64,000 nucleotides of DNA from Cryobacterium sp. N22 (GCF_002929555.1 NZ_PJJP01000038.1:249809-313808); one strand, 5' to 3'; shown: positions 33,846-45,433, counted from the first letter of the stretch. Translations and numbers: made by a program. The notes: a model not told the origin generated them from the letters alone.

Positions 33846-35210
33846 ATGGCTAAACCCGTCTCCAACTTCCGCTGCACCGAGTGCGGCTGGACCACACTGA
33901 AATGGGCGGGCCGCTGCGGCGAATGCCAGCAGTGGGGCACCGTGGTCGAAACCGCGGAGAAGACCGGCATCAGCCGGTCGGTCGCTCCCTCCATCGTCAG
34001 CGGCACCGGCGTCGCCCGGCCGATCACCCACGTCGACACGACGGCGGTGGCGCACTGGCCCACCGGCATCAACGAGTTCGACAGGGTGCTCGGCGGCGGA
34101 ATCGTGCCCGGCTCGGTGATCCTGCTCAGCGGTGAGCCCGGAGTGGGCAAGTCCACTCTCTTGCTCGAGGTGGCGTCCAAGGCGGCCGTGGCCAAGTCCC
34201 GGGTACTCTACGTGAGCGCAGAGGAGTCGGTGGCGCAAGTGCGGTTGCGTGCCGAACGCACCGGGGCGTTGCAGCCCGAGCTCTTCATCGCCGCAGAGAC
34301 CGACCTGGCCACCATCCTCGGCCAGATCGACGCGGTCAAACCCGACCTGGTCATCATCGACTCGGTGCAGACCGTGTCCAGCTCCCTCAACGACGGTCAG
34401 GCCGGGCAGCCCGGCCAGGTACGCGAGGTAGCGTCCACGCTCATCCGGCTCGCGAAGGACCGCAACCTGCCGGTGCTGCTGGTGGGGCACGTCACCAAGG
34501 ACGGCACCATTGCCGGCCCCCGGCTGCTCGAGCACCTGGTGGACGTGGTCTGCCAGTTCGAGGGCGACCGGCACACCGCGCTGCGGTTCGTGCGGGCCCT
34601 GAAGAACCGGTTCGGCTCCACCGACGAAGTCGGCTGTTTCGAAATGACCGGTGATGGCATCAGCGAGGTCGCCGACCCCAGCGGGTTGTTCCTCAGCCGC
34701 GGCACCGCTGCGGTCTCCGGCACCTGCGTGACGGTGGCGATGGAGGGCCGGCGTGCCCTGCCGGTTGAGGTGCAGGCACTCGTGATCGACAGCGCCATGC
34801 CCAACCCGCGCCGGGTCACCAACGGCGTGGAGAGCTCCCGGGTGGCCATGCTGCTGGCCGTGCTGGAGAAGCGGGTGGGCCACCAGTTCTCGAAGAAGGA
34901 TGTCTATGTGTCGACGGTGGGTGGCGTGCGGTTGGTGGAACCCGCGGCGGATCTCGCCATCGCGATTGCGCTGACGTCGGCGATCCTGGATGAACCCATC
35001 GCCCACAACGTGGTGGCGTTCGGCGAGATCAGCCTGGCCGGCGAGATCCGCCCGGTGAGCGCCGCCAAGCAGCGCGCCGCCGAGGCCGCCCGGATGGGGT
35101 TCAGCACCCGCATCGACGCGTCCAGCAGCACCGTGCAGACCGCGGTGAACCGGGCGCTGGGCACGGGCATCTCCCGGCGCGACGCCGAGCTGGACGACGC
35201 GTTCCGGTAG
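33846..35210 (+). CDS. radA: DNA repair protein RadA (Sms)
   Basis: A 454-aa RecA-like helicase/branch-migration protein acting in recombinational repair. The N-terminal zinc finger is FRCTECGWTTLKWAGRCGECQQWGT (C-x2-C-xn-C-x2-C). The ATPase core has Walker A GEPGVGKST (about 99-107), the RadA-specific KNRFG motif near residue 257 and a C-terminal Lon-like domain (VSTVGGVRLVEPAADLAIAIAL, GEISLAGEIRPV). Length and domain order are standard. It probably starts without a leader. Confidence 0.97.
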   Translation: MAKPVSNFRCTECGWTTLKWAGRCGECQQWGTVVETAEKTGISRSVAPSIVSGTGVARPITHVDTTAVAHWPTGINEFDRVLGGGIVPGSVILLSGEPGVGKSTLLLEVASKAAVAKSRVLYVSAEESVAQVRLRAERTGALQPELFIAAETDLATILGQIDAVKPDLVIIDSVQTVSSSLNDGQAGQPGQVREVASTLIRLAKDRNLPVLLVGHVTKDGTIAGPRLLEHLVDVVCQFEGDRHTALRFVRALKNRFGSTDEVGCFEMTGDGISEVADPSGLFLSRGTAAVSGTCVTVAMEGRRALPVEVQALVIDSAMPNPRRVTNGVESSRVAMLLAVLEKRVGHQFSKKDVYVSTVGGVRLVEPAADLAIAIALTSAILDEPIAHNVVAFGEISLAGEIRPVSAAKQRAAEAARMGFSTRIDASSSTVQTAVNRALGTGISRRDAELDDAFR

Positions 35211-35228
35211 CCCGGCGGGCCCCGTTGG

Positions 35229-35666
35229 CTACGGGGCGGGGTCGGGCTCGACCGCGTCGGTGCTGACCTCGCCGATCGGTCCGAGCGCGCGCAGCAGGTC
35301 GGCCGGAGCCGCCTGCATCACGGCGGGCCCGGCCACGTCGAAGAACACCATTTCCAGGGTCTCGCTGTGCACGGTGAGGAACTCCCTCAGCCACTGACCG
35401 TCGGCCACCATCACCTGCGGATTGACCTCGTCGGGGATCATGCGGGCGTAGTTCTCGCCGGAGGAGAAGAGCAGCAGGGTGCGCTTGTCGCTGCCCTCCC
35501 GCCCGAAGACCCGCACCTGCTCGGCGGAGCCCTTCACCACGAGCAGCGGCGCGATCACCACATCGTTGCGGAGCGCGTACGCCACCGCCGCCACATCCTG
35601 CTTGGCCAGGGCGCTGGCCAGGGCATCTGATCGGGTGTCTGAAGTCGCGTCTGTCACGTGCTCCAT
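35229..35666 (-). CDS. SseB N-terminal domain family protein
   Basis: A 145-aa acidic cytoplasmic protein. The pattern VVIAPLLVVKGSAEQVRVFGREGSDKRTLLLFSSGENYARM followed by VMVADGQWLREFL and FDVAGPAVMQ resembles the SseB/DUF1795-like domain found in small actinobacterial proteins of unknown role. It converges with radA, with 18 bases between the stop codons, and is followed upstream by an anchored hypothetical protein on the same strand. Confidence 0.65.
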   Translation of the reverse strand: MEHVTDATSDTRSDALASALAKQDVAAVAYALRNDVVIAPLLVVKGSAEQVRVFGREGSDKRTLLLFSSGENYARMIPDEVNPQVMVADGQWLREFLTVHSETLEMVFFDVAGPAVMQAAPADLLRALGPIGEVSTDAVEPDPAP

Positions 35667-35743
35667 TCAATCATTCGGGGCCGGAGCGGGGCCACTCGAG
35701 GCGTCAGCCCGGAGCGAACACCACGGGCAGGGCCGGCCGGGCG

Positions 35744-36370
35744 TCAGTTGAGCAGGAACTGGGTGGGGCCGGCCGATTCGACGCCGCCCACGCTCACCGA
35801 GAGGTAGTACGACGCGCCCTCGCCGGGCACGGCCTCCCGGTCGGTGATCTCGCAGGTCTCCGGGCTGGACCTGGTGCGGTCCCAGGTGAGCGGGGTCTTG
35901 GTGCTCACGGCGACGCCGGGCTCCAGGGTGACCTCGGCGTCTGCCGGGTCGGTCTGGCAGTCGGTGGAGGTCCAGTACACATCGGCGCCGCTGGTGATCG
36001 TGAACACCTGCGTGGAGGTGCCGGCATTCAGCACGCAGGGTGTGCTGCCGGTGTTGGTGACGCTCAGGGAGAGCTCGGGTTCGTCGCCCGCGTCGTAGGC
36101 GCCCTGGTCGGTGATGGCCTCGACCTGCACGGCCGCCGGGTCGCACGCGGGGGCCGCGGTGGCGGCCGGATCGGCGCTGGATGCCGGGTCGGCCGCGTTA
36201 CCGGTCGGTGCCGGCGCCGCCGTGGAGGCTGGGTCGCCGCCGCCGCCGGGGCGTACCACGATCAGGATGATGATCAGGAGCACGGCGAACACGCCGAGGC
36301 CGACCACCAGACGGCGGCGCCGGTAGACGGTGCTGGCCTGGGGACCGACGGGGTGCTTGATCGTCGACAT
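35744..36370 (-). CDS. Membrane-anchored extracytoplasmic protein, function unknown
   Basis: A 208-aa protein with a basic cytoplasmic tail (TVYRRRR), one transmembrane helix (LVVGLGVFAVLLIIILIVV), then a low-complexity Ala/Pro/Asp/Thr linker and an outer domain of about 130 residues with four cysteines. The outer domain alternates strands (ELSLSVTNTGSTPCVLNAG, TKTPLTWDRTRSSPETCEI), recalling the Ig-like DUF4232-type fold. The start codon follows TAGCCT plus six bases (36371-36382), suggesting a leaderless transcript. No partner is evident. Confidence 0.7.
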   Translation of the reverse strand: MSTIKHPVGPQASTVYRRRRLVVGLGVFAVLLIIILIVVRPGGGGDPASTAAPAPTGNAADPASSADPAATAAPACDPAAVQVEAITDQGAYDAGDEPELSLSVTNTGSTPCVLNAGTSTQVFTITSGADVYWTSTDCQTDPADAEVTLEPGVAVSTKTPLTWDRTRSSPETCEITDREAVPGEGASYYLSVSVGGVESAGPTQFLLN

Positions 36371-36382
36371 GGTCCAAGGCTA
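36371..36382 (-). promoter_or_regulatory. Putative leaderless promoter of the anchored protein
   Basis: On the minus strand TAGCCT (36377-36382) precedes the ATG at 36370 by exactly six bases. Confidence 0.45.
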
Positions 36383-36423
36383 GCGAGGTCTACCGGCGCC
36401 GCCGGTAATGTTCTGCGTGTCGG

Positions 36424-38622
36424 TTACGATTCCGTCGAAACCCGGCGACGACGCATCAGGACCGCGCCGAGCAGCAGCATCAGCAGGCCACCGGCCAGCC
36501 ACGGGGTGGTGTCGACTCCGGTGTCAGCGAGTCCGGCCGCCGTGGTCGTGACCCGTGGCGCCGGCGTCGGTGTGGTCGTCGGAACGACCGACCCCGGCTG
36601 GGGAGCCGCGGTCGGCGGCGCCGTCGTCGGCGGCGTGGTCGGCTCCATTGCCGCGGCGACCATCAGCGGCACGCGCACGACGGTGCCGGATTCAAGGGCG
36701 GTCAGCGTGATCTCGCTGCTGGCCGCTGCATCGGCGGGCACGGTGACGGTGACCGTCGCGGCGCCGTTGGCGTCGACGGATACCGGAGCGAAGACCGTGC
36801 TGCTGCCACCCCAGGTCACCGCGAGCGCGGTGTTCTTCGGTGCGCCGAGCGAGGTGAGGTTGAGCTGCGACACGACAAAGCTCACCGAGTCGCCGCGCTT
36901 CACTTCCGTGGCCGGCACACCGGTCACGGACGCCTGGCGCGCCGCGAACGACGGCGACAGCGGGCTCTTGGCCGTGATGTAGGAGATCCAGGCGTCCCGG
37001 TCGACGAGACCGGAGTCGCGGGTGCCGGTGCCCTCGGTGAAGATGCGGAAGTTGTCGCCGCCGGTGAGCAGGAAGTTGAACGAGCCGATCCGGTAGCCGC
37101 GGGCCGGGTCGATGGGTGCGCCATCGATCCAGATGCCGGTGATCCGGTCGCCCTGGGCGCGGGTCGCGTCGAACGTGTAGTTCACGTTGTCGGAGAGTCC
37201 CAGCTGCAGGTACGGGCGGCTGGGCACGGCGCCCTTGCTGTCGAGCTGCCACTGCTGTTCGAGGGCGACCTTGAACTGCGCCCCGGTGAGGGTGGTGGTC
37301 CACAGGTTGTTCAGGAACGGCAGGACGGCGTTGGCTTCCGAGAAGCTGATGTCGGAGTCCGGTGTGGTGGTGAGCTCGGCGCGCATGCCGCCGGGGTTGA
37401 CGATGCCGATCTCGGCGCCGCCCTTGGCCGGGTCGGCCAGGGACTCGCGCAGGGAGTTGGCGACCAGGGTACCCATGGTCGACGGTGCGGCACGGTCTTC
37501 GACCACGGGGTTGGCCCCGCCGATGGAGGCGCGGCTGATGGGGGCGGTAAGAGAGCCGACCTTCACGTTTCCGGTGACGGCCGCCTGGGCCAGCGCCGCA
37601 TCCGTGATGGACTTGACCGCGGCGACCCGCGGGAACGCGCTCACCAGATCGGCGTCAGCCGTTGTGCTGCGCTTGACGTTCTGGTTGAGGACCGTGGTGG
37701 TGGCTTTGGTGACGGAGTCGTAGCTGAGCACGACCTGGCCGATGTTCTCGCCGTAGCTGCCGGTCTGCAGGACCGGGCGGGTCACGCCCGTCGCCGCGCC
37801 GGGCACCTGGGCGTTCCAGGCGTAGAGCTTGTGGGTGTGGCCGGTGAAGATGGCATCCACGGCCGGCGACGTCTCGGTGACGATCTTGGCGAAGGCGCTG
37901 TCGGTGAGGGCGAGTTCCTGCTCGAGGGTGGCGTTCTCCACGGTTCCGGCGCCGGCGCCCTCGTGGTATTCGGCGATGATGACGTCGGCCTCGCCGTTGG
38001 CGGGGTCGCCGTCGGTGAGCTGGCCGGCAACGCGGTTGACCGCGTCAACGGGGTCGCCGAAGCTGACCGAGGAGATGCCGTTGGGCGAGACCAGGGTCGG
38101 GGTCTCCTCGGTCACGGTGCCGATGACGGCGACCGTGACGCCCTGCACGACCTGGAGCGAGTATTCCTTGAGGGCGGGCGTCTGGGTTCCGGCCTGGTAG
38201 ACGTTGGCGCCGAGGTAGTCGAAGTCGGCTTCGTCGGTGACCCGGCCGGTGAGGTCGGCCATGCCCTGGTCGAACTCGTGGTTGCCGACCGCCGAGGCGG
38301 ACAGCTCGAGGGCGTTGAGTACGTCGAGGGTCGGGGTGTCCTTCTGCGAGGCGGATGCGTAGAGCGAGGCGCCGATGTTGTCCCCGTCGGAGAGGAACAG
38401 GGTGCTGTCCGGGAACTGGGCGCGGAGGGTTTCCACGGTTCCGGCGAATTTCACGGTGTTCGCGTCGATCCGCCCATGGAAGTCGTTGATGTTCAGCAGG
38501 TTGAGCTGCACCGGGAGCGGGGCCGCGAAGGCCGGGACGGCGACGACGGGAGCGCCCACCAGGCACGCTCCGATCACTGCAGCGAAGGCCAGCCGGAGCG
38601 GGCGGGACGGGTTGAGCGACAT
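36424..38622 (-). CDS. Secreted, LAXTG-anchored 5'-nucleotidase/2',3'-cyclic phosphodiesterase (UshA/CpdB family)
   Basis: A 732-aa cell-surface enzyme that releases phosphate or nucleosides from extracellular nucleotides. After a signal peptide (about residues 1-34) comes the metallophosphatase domain: LNINDFHGRID, LSDGDNIGAS, AVGNHEFDQG and FTGHTHKLY are the metal-ligand motifs. The 5'-nucleotidase C-domain follows (GIVNPGGMRAEL; EANAVLPFLNNLW). A bacterial Ig-like stretch and a Thr/Pro linker lead to a sorting signal: LADTG (698-702), hydrophobic helix and RRRR tail, typical of class E sortase substrates. The ATG at 38622 has AGGAG seven bases upstream. Signal peptide and promoter element resemble those of the nuclease gene at 38872. 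Confidence 0.92.
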   Translation of the reverse strand: MSLNPSRPLRLAFAAVIGACLVGAPVVAVPAFAAPLPVQLNLLNINDFHGRIDANTVKFAGTVETLRAQFPDSTLFLSDGDNIGASLYASASQKDTPTLDVLNALELSASAVGNHEFDQGMADLTGRVTDEADFDYLGANVYQAGTQTPALKEYSLQVVQGVTVAVIGTVTEETPTLVSPNGISSVSFGDPVDAVNRVAGQLTDGDPANGEADVIIAEYHEGAGAGTVENATLEQELALTDSAFAKIVTETSPAVDAIFTGHTHKLYAWNAQVPGAATGVTRPVLQTGSYGENIGQVVLSYDSVTKATTTVLNQNVKRSTTADADLVSAFPRVAAVKSITDAALAQAAVTGNVKVGSLTAPISRASIGGANPVVEDRAAPSTMGTLVANSLRESLADPAKGGAEIGIVNPGGMRAELTTTPDSDISFSEANAVLPFLNNLWTTTLTGAQFKVALEQQWQLDSKGAVPSRPYLQLGLSDNVNYTFDATRAQGDRITGIWIDGAPIDPARGYRIGSFNFLLTGGDNFRIFTEGTGTRDSGLVDRDAWISYITAKSPLSPSFAARQASVTGVPATEVKRGDSVSFVVSQLNLTSLGAPKNTALAVTWGGSSTVFAPVSVDANGAATVTVTVPADAAASSEITLTALESGTVVRVPLMVAAAMEPTTPPTTAPPTAAPQPGSVVPTTTPTPAPRVTTTAAGLADTGVDTTPWLAGGLLMLLLGAVLMRRRRVSTES

Positions 38623-38723
38623 TGTTCTCCTCAAGGGACGTACCGTGTGGTGACGGGGATTCAGGTGAAGGGGCCGGTGGTGCCGCGCGCGAGTCGACGA
38701 CGACACCTGACGGTCAGTGCTGT

Positions 38724-38817
38724 GGGGGCAGCCTAACGACGCCGGATGTCCGGTGGGTTACGGCCGGGCAACATGCTCAGATGAGCAGGAAACAGCCGAC
38801 CAGACCAACTTCTGAGC
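38724..38817 (-). promoter_or_regulatory. Conserved upstream element of the 5'-nucleotidase gene
   Basis: Blocks GGGGGCAGCCTAACGAC (38724-38740), ATGTCCGGTGGGTTACGGC and CAACATGCTCAGATGAGCA are shared with the region at 42163-42257. They include the dyad TGCTCA-GA-TGAGCA (38774-38787). A further TCTGAGC half-site (38811) is 37 bases from the dyad start, exactly as in the other copy. Confidence 0.75.
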
Positions 38818-38824
38818 AGTGGTG

Positions 38825-38856
38825 AGCGGGCGTCCCCCGGCTGGGGGACGCCCGCT
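38825..38856 (-). terminator. Hairpin after the nuclease gene
   Basis: Perfect 14-bp stem (38825-38838 with 38843-38856), four-base loop, 16 bases after the nuclease stop on the minus strand. There is no marked T-run. Confidence 0.6.
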
Positions 38857-38871
38857 CTGCGCGGAGTGCGG

Positions 38872-41800
38872 TTAGGCGCCCGGCAGGGTGGAGCGGCGAC
38901 GACGGGCGAGCAACACGCCGAGCAGCAGCAGGAGCAGGGCCCCGGCGAGTGCCGGCGCGCTTTCGATGCCGGTGCTGGCGAGCGTGCCGGTCGCCGCAGA
39001 ACCGGCGGCGACGACCGTGATCTCGGTCCAGCCGATGACCGCGCCCGCGGCATCCTGCAGGATGATGCGGTGCGTGCCCGCGGCCAGGTCGGTCGGCAGC
39101 GCCGTGGTCACGGTGCCCGCGGCACTGGCCTGCAGCCAACCGCCGAGGTTGACCGGGGTGGAGCGCACCCAGGCCGACACGATCTCACCGGCGTGCGGGG
39201 TGCCGGCCGTGATGGTGATCGCCGACCCCGCCGTGTAGCGCGACGCGTTGGTGCTGATCTTGTCGCGGAGCGCGGCGGTGAGGGCGCTCTCCGGTGCCGC
39301 GGTCGGGGCCGCTGCCGGCACCGTGGTTGCCGGAACAGTGGGCACCGTCGTCGGGACCGGGGTCGGCGCCGTCGTCGGGACCGGGGTGGGCGCCGTCGTC
39401 GGGACCGGGCTCGGTTCGGTCGTCGGGACCGGCGTGGGTCCCGTTGTCGGAACCGGGGTCGGCTCGGTCGTCGGGGTGGCCAGGTTCAGGCCCAGGATCG
39501 CGGGGTCGTGGTCGGAGGACCTGTAGGCGTCCGCGACGTAGAAGTCGGTGACGTTGGCGTTGTAGCGGCTGTATTCCAGTGCCACGGATTCGACCGAGTT
39601 GATGTTCCAGACATCCACATCGGTCACGACGGCATCCGCTTCGGGCGAGGCGAAGACGTGGTCGAGCGACCCGACCGACCCGCCGAACGCGTAGGTGTAC
39701 TCACCGCTCTTGGCTTCCTGGTTCAGGTAGCCGGCGTCGGTGATCACCTTGATCGGGTCTTCCTGGTCGTAGGCGTTGAAGTCGCCGGTGAGGAAGACCC
39801 TGTCGATGCCGGACTGTGCCGACATCGTGTCGGCGAACGCGACCAGGGCGGTGGCCTGGTTGACGCGGGAGGCGTTCGAGGCGCCCTGGCCGTCGCCCAT
39901 GTCGGCGTCGACGCCGGTGCCGGACCCCTTGGACTTGAAGTGGTTGACGATGGTGAGGAAGCGGCTGCCGGTGTCGCCGACCAGCTGGAAGGCCTGGGCG
40001 AGCGGCTGGCGGGCGTTGCTGAACGCTGCGGAGCCGGTGAGGATCGTGGAGCCGCCCACGGTTTCGACAGTCTTCTTCTGGTAGATGAAGGCGGTGCGGA
40101 TGACGTCTTCATTGGCCGGCAGCGCGGCCGGGGACGGCACGAACGCCCAGGCATCCTGGCCGAGGTCGGCGTTCAACGCGGCGACCAGGGTGGCCAGCGC
40201 GGTGTCACGGTCGACGCCGAACACTGCCGAATTCTCGATCTCTTCGAGCGAGATGACCTGGGCGTCGAGGGCGTTGATGGCCGCGACGATCTTGGCCTGC
40301 TGGCGCAGGAAGTTCGCCTGGTCGGCCGCGCCGCGGGCGTCGCAGCCGCCGCTGACGGTGGTCTTGGCGCCGGCACGGTCGGTGTAGTACTGGCAGCCGG
40401 TGAGAGTGTCGCCGGTGGTGGAGAAGTAGTTCAGCACGTTGAAGGTGCCCAGGCGGATGTCCCCGCCCACCTTCTCCGGTGCCACGCTGCGGGTGTTCTC
40501 GAAGGTGGCCGGCTGCACGCTGGCGGCGTTGTCGGGCACCAGGGCTTCGCGCGGCTGCAGCTTCCAGGCGCTGTTGCGGTAGTCCAGGATCATCGGCTTG
40601 GTGAAGGTGACCGCGGCGCCGATCCGCACCGGGGCGGTGGTCGAGAGGTACGGCACCGGCTTGCCCTGGTTGGACGAGCTGAGGTAGTTGGTGCTCGCGC
40701 CGTCGTCGAGGGTGATCGCCCGCGCGGCGTTGGCGGCAATGGCGGCCGTGTATCCGGCGCTGCCGGGGCGGTCAGTGACGGTGGGGTTCACCAGGGGCGT
40801 GGTGCCGGCGGCGAGGCCGATCTCGGCGTACTGGTTGGTGGTGTAGTTGTTCGTCACCGTGAAGTCGCCCGCGGGAGCGACGAGCATGCCCTCGAGCCGT
40901 TCCCGGTCGGCGTCGGTGGCCGGCATCCGGAGTTCGGTGGCGATCGGAGCGGTGATTCCGGTGCCGTCGAGCTGGGCGATGTCGCCGAGAGCGGTGACGG
41001 TCAGCTGGGTGAGCCCGTAGTACTCGCTGACGGCGCCGGTGACGCTCACGTAGTCGCCGATGGCCACGGTGCCGGCGAGGGTCTTGGTGTAGACGAAGAT
41101 GCCATTCGAGGCCGCATCGGCGGACCCGCCGGTGCCGGGGGTCTGCAGGTAGAAGCCCGCGAATCCGCCGGTGGGGTAGGCGGCGGTGACAACGCCGACG
41201 GTCTTCACGGTGGTGCCGGCGAGGGGGCTGGCATCCGCGGTGCCCTGGATGGCGCTGATCGCGGTGGTGTCGGTCGGCGGTGCCGTGGTGGGAGTCGGGG
41301 TCGGCGTATCCGTCGGAACCGGGGTGGGTGTTCCGCCGGTCGAGCCGGCGGAACCGGTCGGGGTGATCGTGGCCGACAGGCTGATGTCCGTGGCGTTGTT
41401 GTCGGTGTCGGCGGCGTTGCTGCGGTTGAGTGACCTGACGTCCGTATTGGAGCTCGGCGCCGGCGCGACGGCGCCTTCGAAGGTGAGGGAGGCCCCGTAG
41501 CCGAGCAGGTCGATCACCGTCGGGTTGCCGGCGGCGTCGCCGGCCTCGAGGCTGAGCGGAGCGGTGGAGTTGGCCAGGATCAGGGTCCCGGTGGTGCCGC
41601 TCGGGTTGAGTGTGGACGTCTGGTCGGGGGTGGGCAGCGCCGCGCCGTTCGCGCCGTTCGCATTCGACCCGCCGGAGATGAGGTAGTACCCGTTGGCCGG
41701 GATCGTCCCGGTGAGGGCGACGACGCTGGGGGCGTCCGCGACGGTGCCGGTGGCCTTGCGGTACTGCAGCGACCAGGCGGAGAGGTCGATCGGAGCGCTG

Positions 41801-42000
41801 GTGGGGTTGTACAGCTCGATGAATTTGGTCGTGAACGCGGCGCCGGCGCTACCGCCGCTGAGGTAGGCCTCGTTGATGACGACGCCGGTGCCGGCGGTGT
41901 TGGCCTGGGCGGGGAACGCCACGACCGGGGCGACGGCGAGGCACGCGCCGATCAGCGAAGCGAGGGCCAGCCTAAGCGGGCGGGGTGGGGCGAGCGACAT
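38872..42000 (-). CDS. Secreted, LAXTG-anchored ExeM/NucH-family extracellular nuclease with lamin-tail domain
   Basis: A 1042-aa surface nuclease. After a signal peptide (to about residue 34) comes a lamin-tail domain (VVINEAYLSGGSAGAAFTTKFIELYNPT), then an OB-like ExeM domain (TAISAIQGTADASPLAGTTVKTVGVVTAAYP). The endonuclease/exonuclease/phosphatase domain has IRLGTFNVLNYF, VISLEEIENS, TIVNHFKSKGS, FLTGDFNAYDQEDP and SSDHDPAI. Five Pro/Thr-rich eight-residue repeats and an Ig-like domain lead to LASTG (1007-1011), a helix and RRRR. AGGAG precedes the ATG. It degrades extracellular DNA, and with the 5'-nucleotidase downstream would release phosphate and nucleosides. Confidence 0.92.
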   Translation of the reverse strand: MSLAPPRPLRLALASLIGACLAVAPVVAFPAQANTAGTGVVINEAYLSGGSAGAAFTTKFIELYNPTSAPIDLSAWSLQYRKATGTVADAPSVVALTGTIPANGYYLISGGSNANGANGAALPTPDQTSTLNPSGTTGTLILANSTAPLSLEAGDAAGNPTVIDLLGYGASLTFEGAVAPAPSSNTDVRSLNRSNAADTDNNATDISLSATITPTGSAGSTGGTPTPVPTDTPTPTPTTAPPTDTTAISAIQGTADASPLAGTTVKTVGVVTAAYPTGGFAGFYLQTPGTGGSADAASNGIFVYTKTLAGTVAIGDYVSVTGAVSEYYGLTQLTVTALGDIAQLDGTGITAPIATELRMPATDADRERLEGMLVAPAGDFTVTNNYTTNQYAEIGLAAGTTPLVNPTVTDRPGSAGYTAAIAANAARAITLDDGASTNYLSSSNQGKPVPYLSTTAPVRIGAAVTFTKPMILDYRNSAWKLQPREALVPDNAASVQPATFENTRSVAPEKVGGDIRLGTFNVLNYFSTTGDTLTGCQYYTDRAGAKTTVSGGCDARGAADQANFLRQQAKIVAAINALDAQVISLEEIENSAVFGVDRDTALATLVAALNADLGQDAWAFVPSPAALPANEDVIRTAFIYQKKTVETVGGSTILTGSAAFSNARQPLAQAFQLVGDTGSRFLTIVNHFKSKGSGTGVDADMGDGQGASNASRVNQATALVAFADTMSAQSGIDRVFLTGDFNAYDQEDPIKVITDAGYLNQEAKSGEYTYAFGGSVGSLDHVFASPEADAVVTDVDVWNINSVESVALEYSRYNANVTDFYVADAYRSSDHDPAILGLNLATPTTEPTPVPTTGPTPVPTTEPSPVPTTAPTPVPTTAPTPVPTTVPTVPATTVPAAAPTAAPESALTAALRDKISTNASRYTAGSAITITAGTPHAGEIVSAWVRSTPVNLGGWLQASAAGTVTTALPTDLAAGTHRIILQDAAGAVIGWTEITVVAAGSAATGTLASTGIESAPALAGALLLLLLGVLLARRRRSTLPGA
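39345..39470 (-). repeat. Five tandem 24-bp repeats encoding PTPVPTTx
   Basis: Within the nuclease gene, the unit built around GTCGTCGGGACCGG recurs every 24 bases. It encodes PTPVPTTG/E/A/V copies that form a cell-wall-spanning linker. Such repeats can vary in number between strains. Confidence 0.8.
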
Positions 42001-42162
42001 GGAGTCTCCTGGGTGGGTGCGATGAACTTCTCTGGCGGAACAGGGTGCAGGGCAGGGCAGGGTGGAGCTCGGGTTTTGGGCACGTCGAACGTGCGAGTGG
42101 GCACGCCACGAACCCCGCGGGGCGGGTGGCGCACGAACCGTGCAGGTCGGCCGGAGTGCTTT

Positions 42163-42257
42163 GGGGGCAGCCTAACGACCGTCTATGTCCGGTTGGTTAC
42201 GGCGCAGACAACATGCTCAGATGAGCACGGAAATGCCGGCGGCGCCCACATCTGAGC
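42163..42257 (-). promoter_or_regulatory. Conserved upstream element of the nuclease gene
   Basis: Same block order as at 38724-38817: GGGGGCAGCCTAACGAC (42163-42179), ATGTCCGGTTGGTTACGGC, and a block ending in TGCTCA-GA-TGAGCA (42214-42227). TCTGAGC follows at 42251. The sequences between blocks differ, so the blocks are under selection or recently copied. Confidence 0.75.
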
Positions 42258-42270
42258 GGGCCGGGTCGGC

Positions 42271-42783
42271 TCAGACCAGGCGCTTGAGCATCCGGGTGTT
42301 GCCGAGGGTGTTGGGCTTGACGCGGGCGAGGTCGAGGAACTCCGCGACGCCCTCGTCCGGTGAGCGCACCAGCTCGGCGTAGATGGCGGGGTCCACGGTT
42401 TCGGTGCCCATGTCGACGAACCCGTGCCGGGTGAAGAAGTCCACCTCGAAGGTGAGGCAGAACAGGCGGGTCAGGCCCAGCTCCCGGGCATCCGCTTCGA
42501 GGCGGCCGATGAGCGCGTGCCCGACGCCGTGCCCGAGCCAGTCTTCCGACACGGCGAGAGTGCGTACCTCGCCGAGGTCCTCCCACATCACGTGCAGGGC
42601 GCCGCAGCCGACGAGGTTCCCGTCCAGGTCCTCGACCACCCGGAACTCCTGCACGGCCTCGTAGAAGACCACGCGGTCCTTGCCGAGCAGGATGCGCTGC
42701 TGCACGAGCGGTTCGACGAGTGTCTGGATGAGCGGCACATCGCGGGTCTGCGCCCGGCGCACGATGAACTCCTGGTGTGTCAC
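42271..42783 (-). CDS. GNAT amino-acid N-acetyltransferase, N-acetylglutamate synthase-like
   Basis: A 170-aa GNAT enzyme resembling the short actinobacterial N-acetylglutamate synthases (ArgA of mycobacteria), which acetylate glutamate at the first step of arginine synthesis. The acetyl-CoA site is TLAVSEDWLGHGVGHALIGRLEADARE. The substrate side has EPLVQQRILLGKDRVVFYEAVQEFRVVED and FCLTFEVDFFTRHGFVDMG. The GTG at 42783 is chosen because the domain begins there and AGGAG lies about 11 bases upstream. It is separated from clpC by a strong hairpin, so it is probably transcribed on its own or as read-through. Confidence 0.8.
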   Translation of the reverse strand: MTHQEFIVRRAQTRDVPLIQTLVEPLVQQRILLGKDRVVFYEAVQEFRVVEDLDGNLVGCGALHVMWEDLGEVRTLAVSEDWLGHGVGHALIGRLEADARELGLTRLFCLTFEVDFFTRHGFVDMGTETVDPAIYAELVRSPDEGVAEFLDLARVKPNTLGNTRMLKRLV

Positions 42784-42857
42784 GTCCGCCCGCTCTCCTG
42801 GCCGCCGAAGCCGCCGATTCTGTTCCGCCGAAAGCCCAAGTCTAGGGGCGCACGACA

Positions 42858-42887
42858 AACGGCCCGGCGGGAGTCCGCCGGGCCGTT
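42858..42887 (-). terminator. Terminator after clpC
   Basis: Perfect 13-bp stem AACGGCCCGGCGG / CCGCCGGGCCGTT (42858-42870, 42875-42887) with a four-base loop, followed by a short T-containing stretch on the minus strand. Confidence 0.7.
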
Positions 42888-42907
42888 CGTGGAATGCTGG
42901 TTGGTGC

Positions 42908-45433
<2,526 letters not shown>

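Noticed and set aside
39300..39480. CRISPR-like regular repeats
   Set aside because: The 24-bp units are in-frame codons for a Pro/Thr linker with no spacers.
38866..41433. 855-codon open frame on the plus strand opposite the nuclease gene
   Set aside because: A mirror of the nuclease reading frame, with Gly/Arg/Val-rich composition and no motif.
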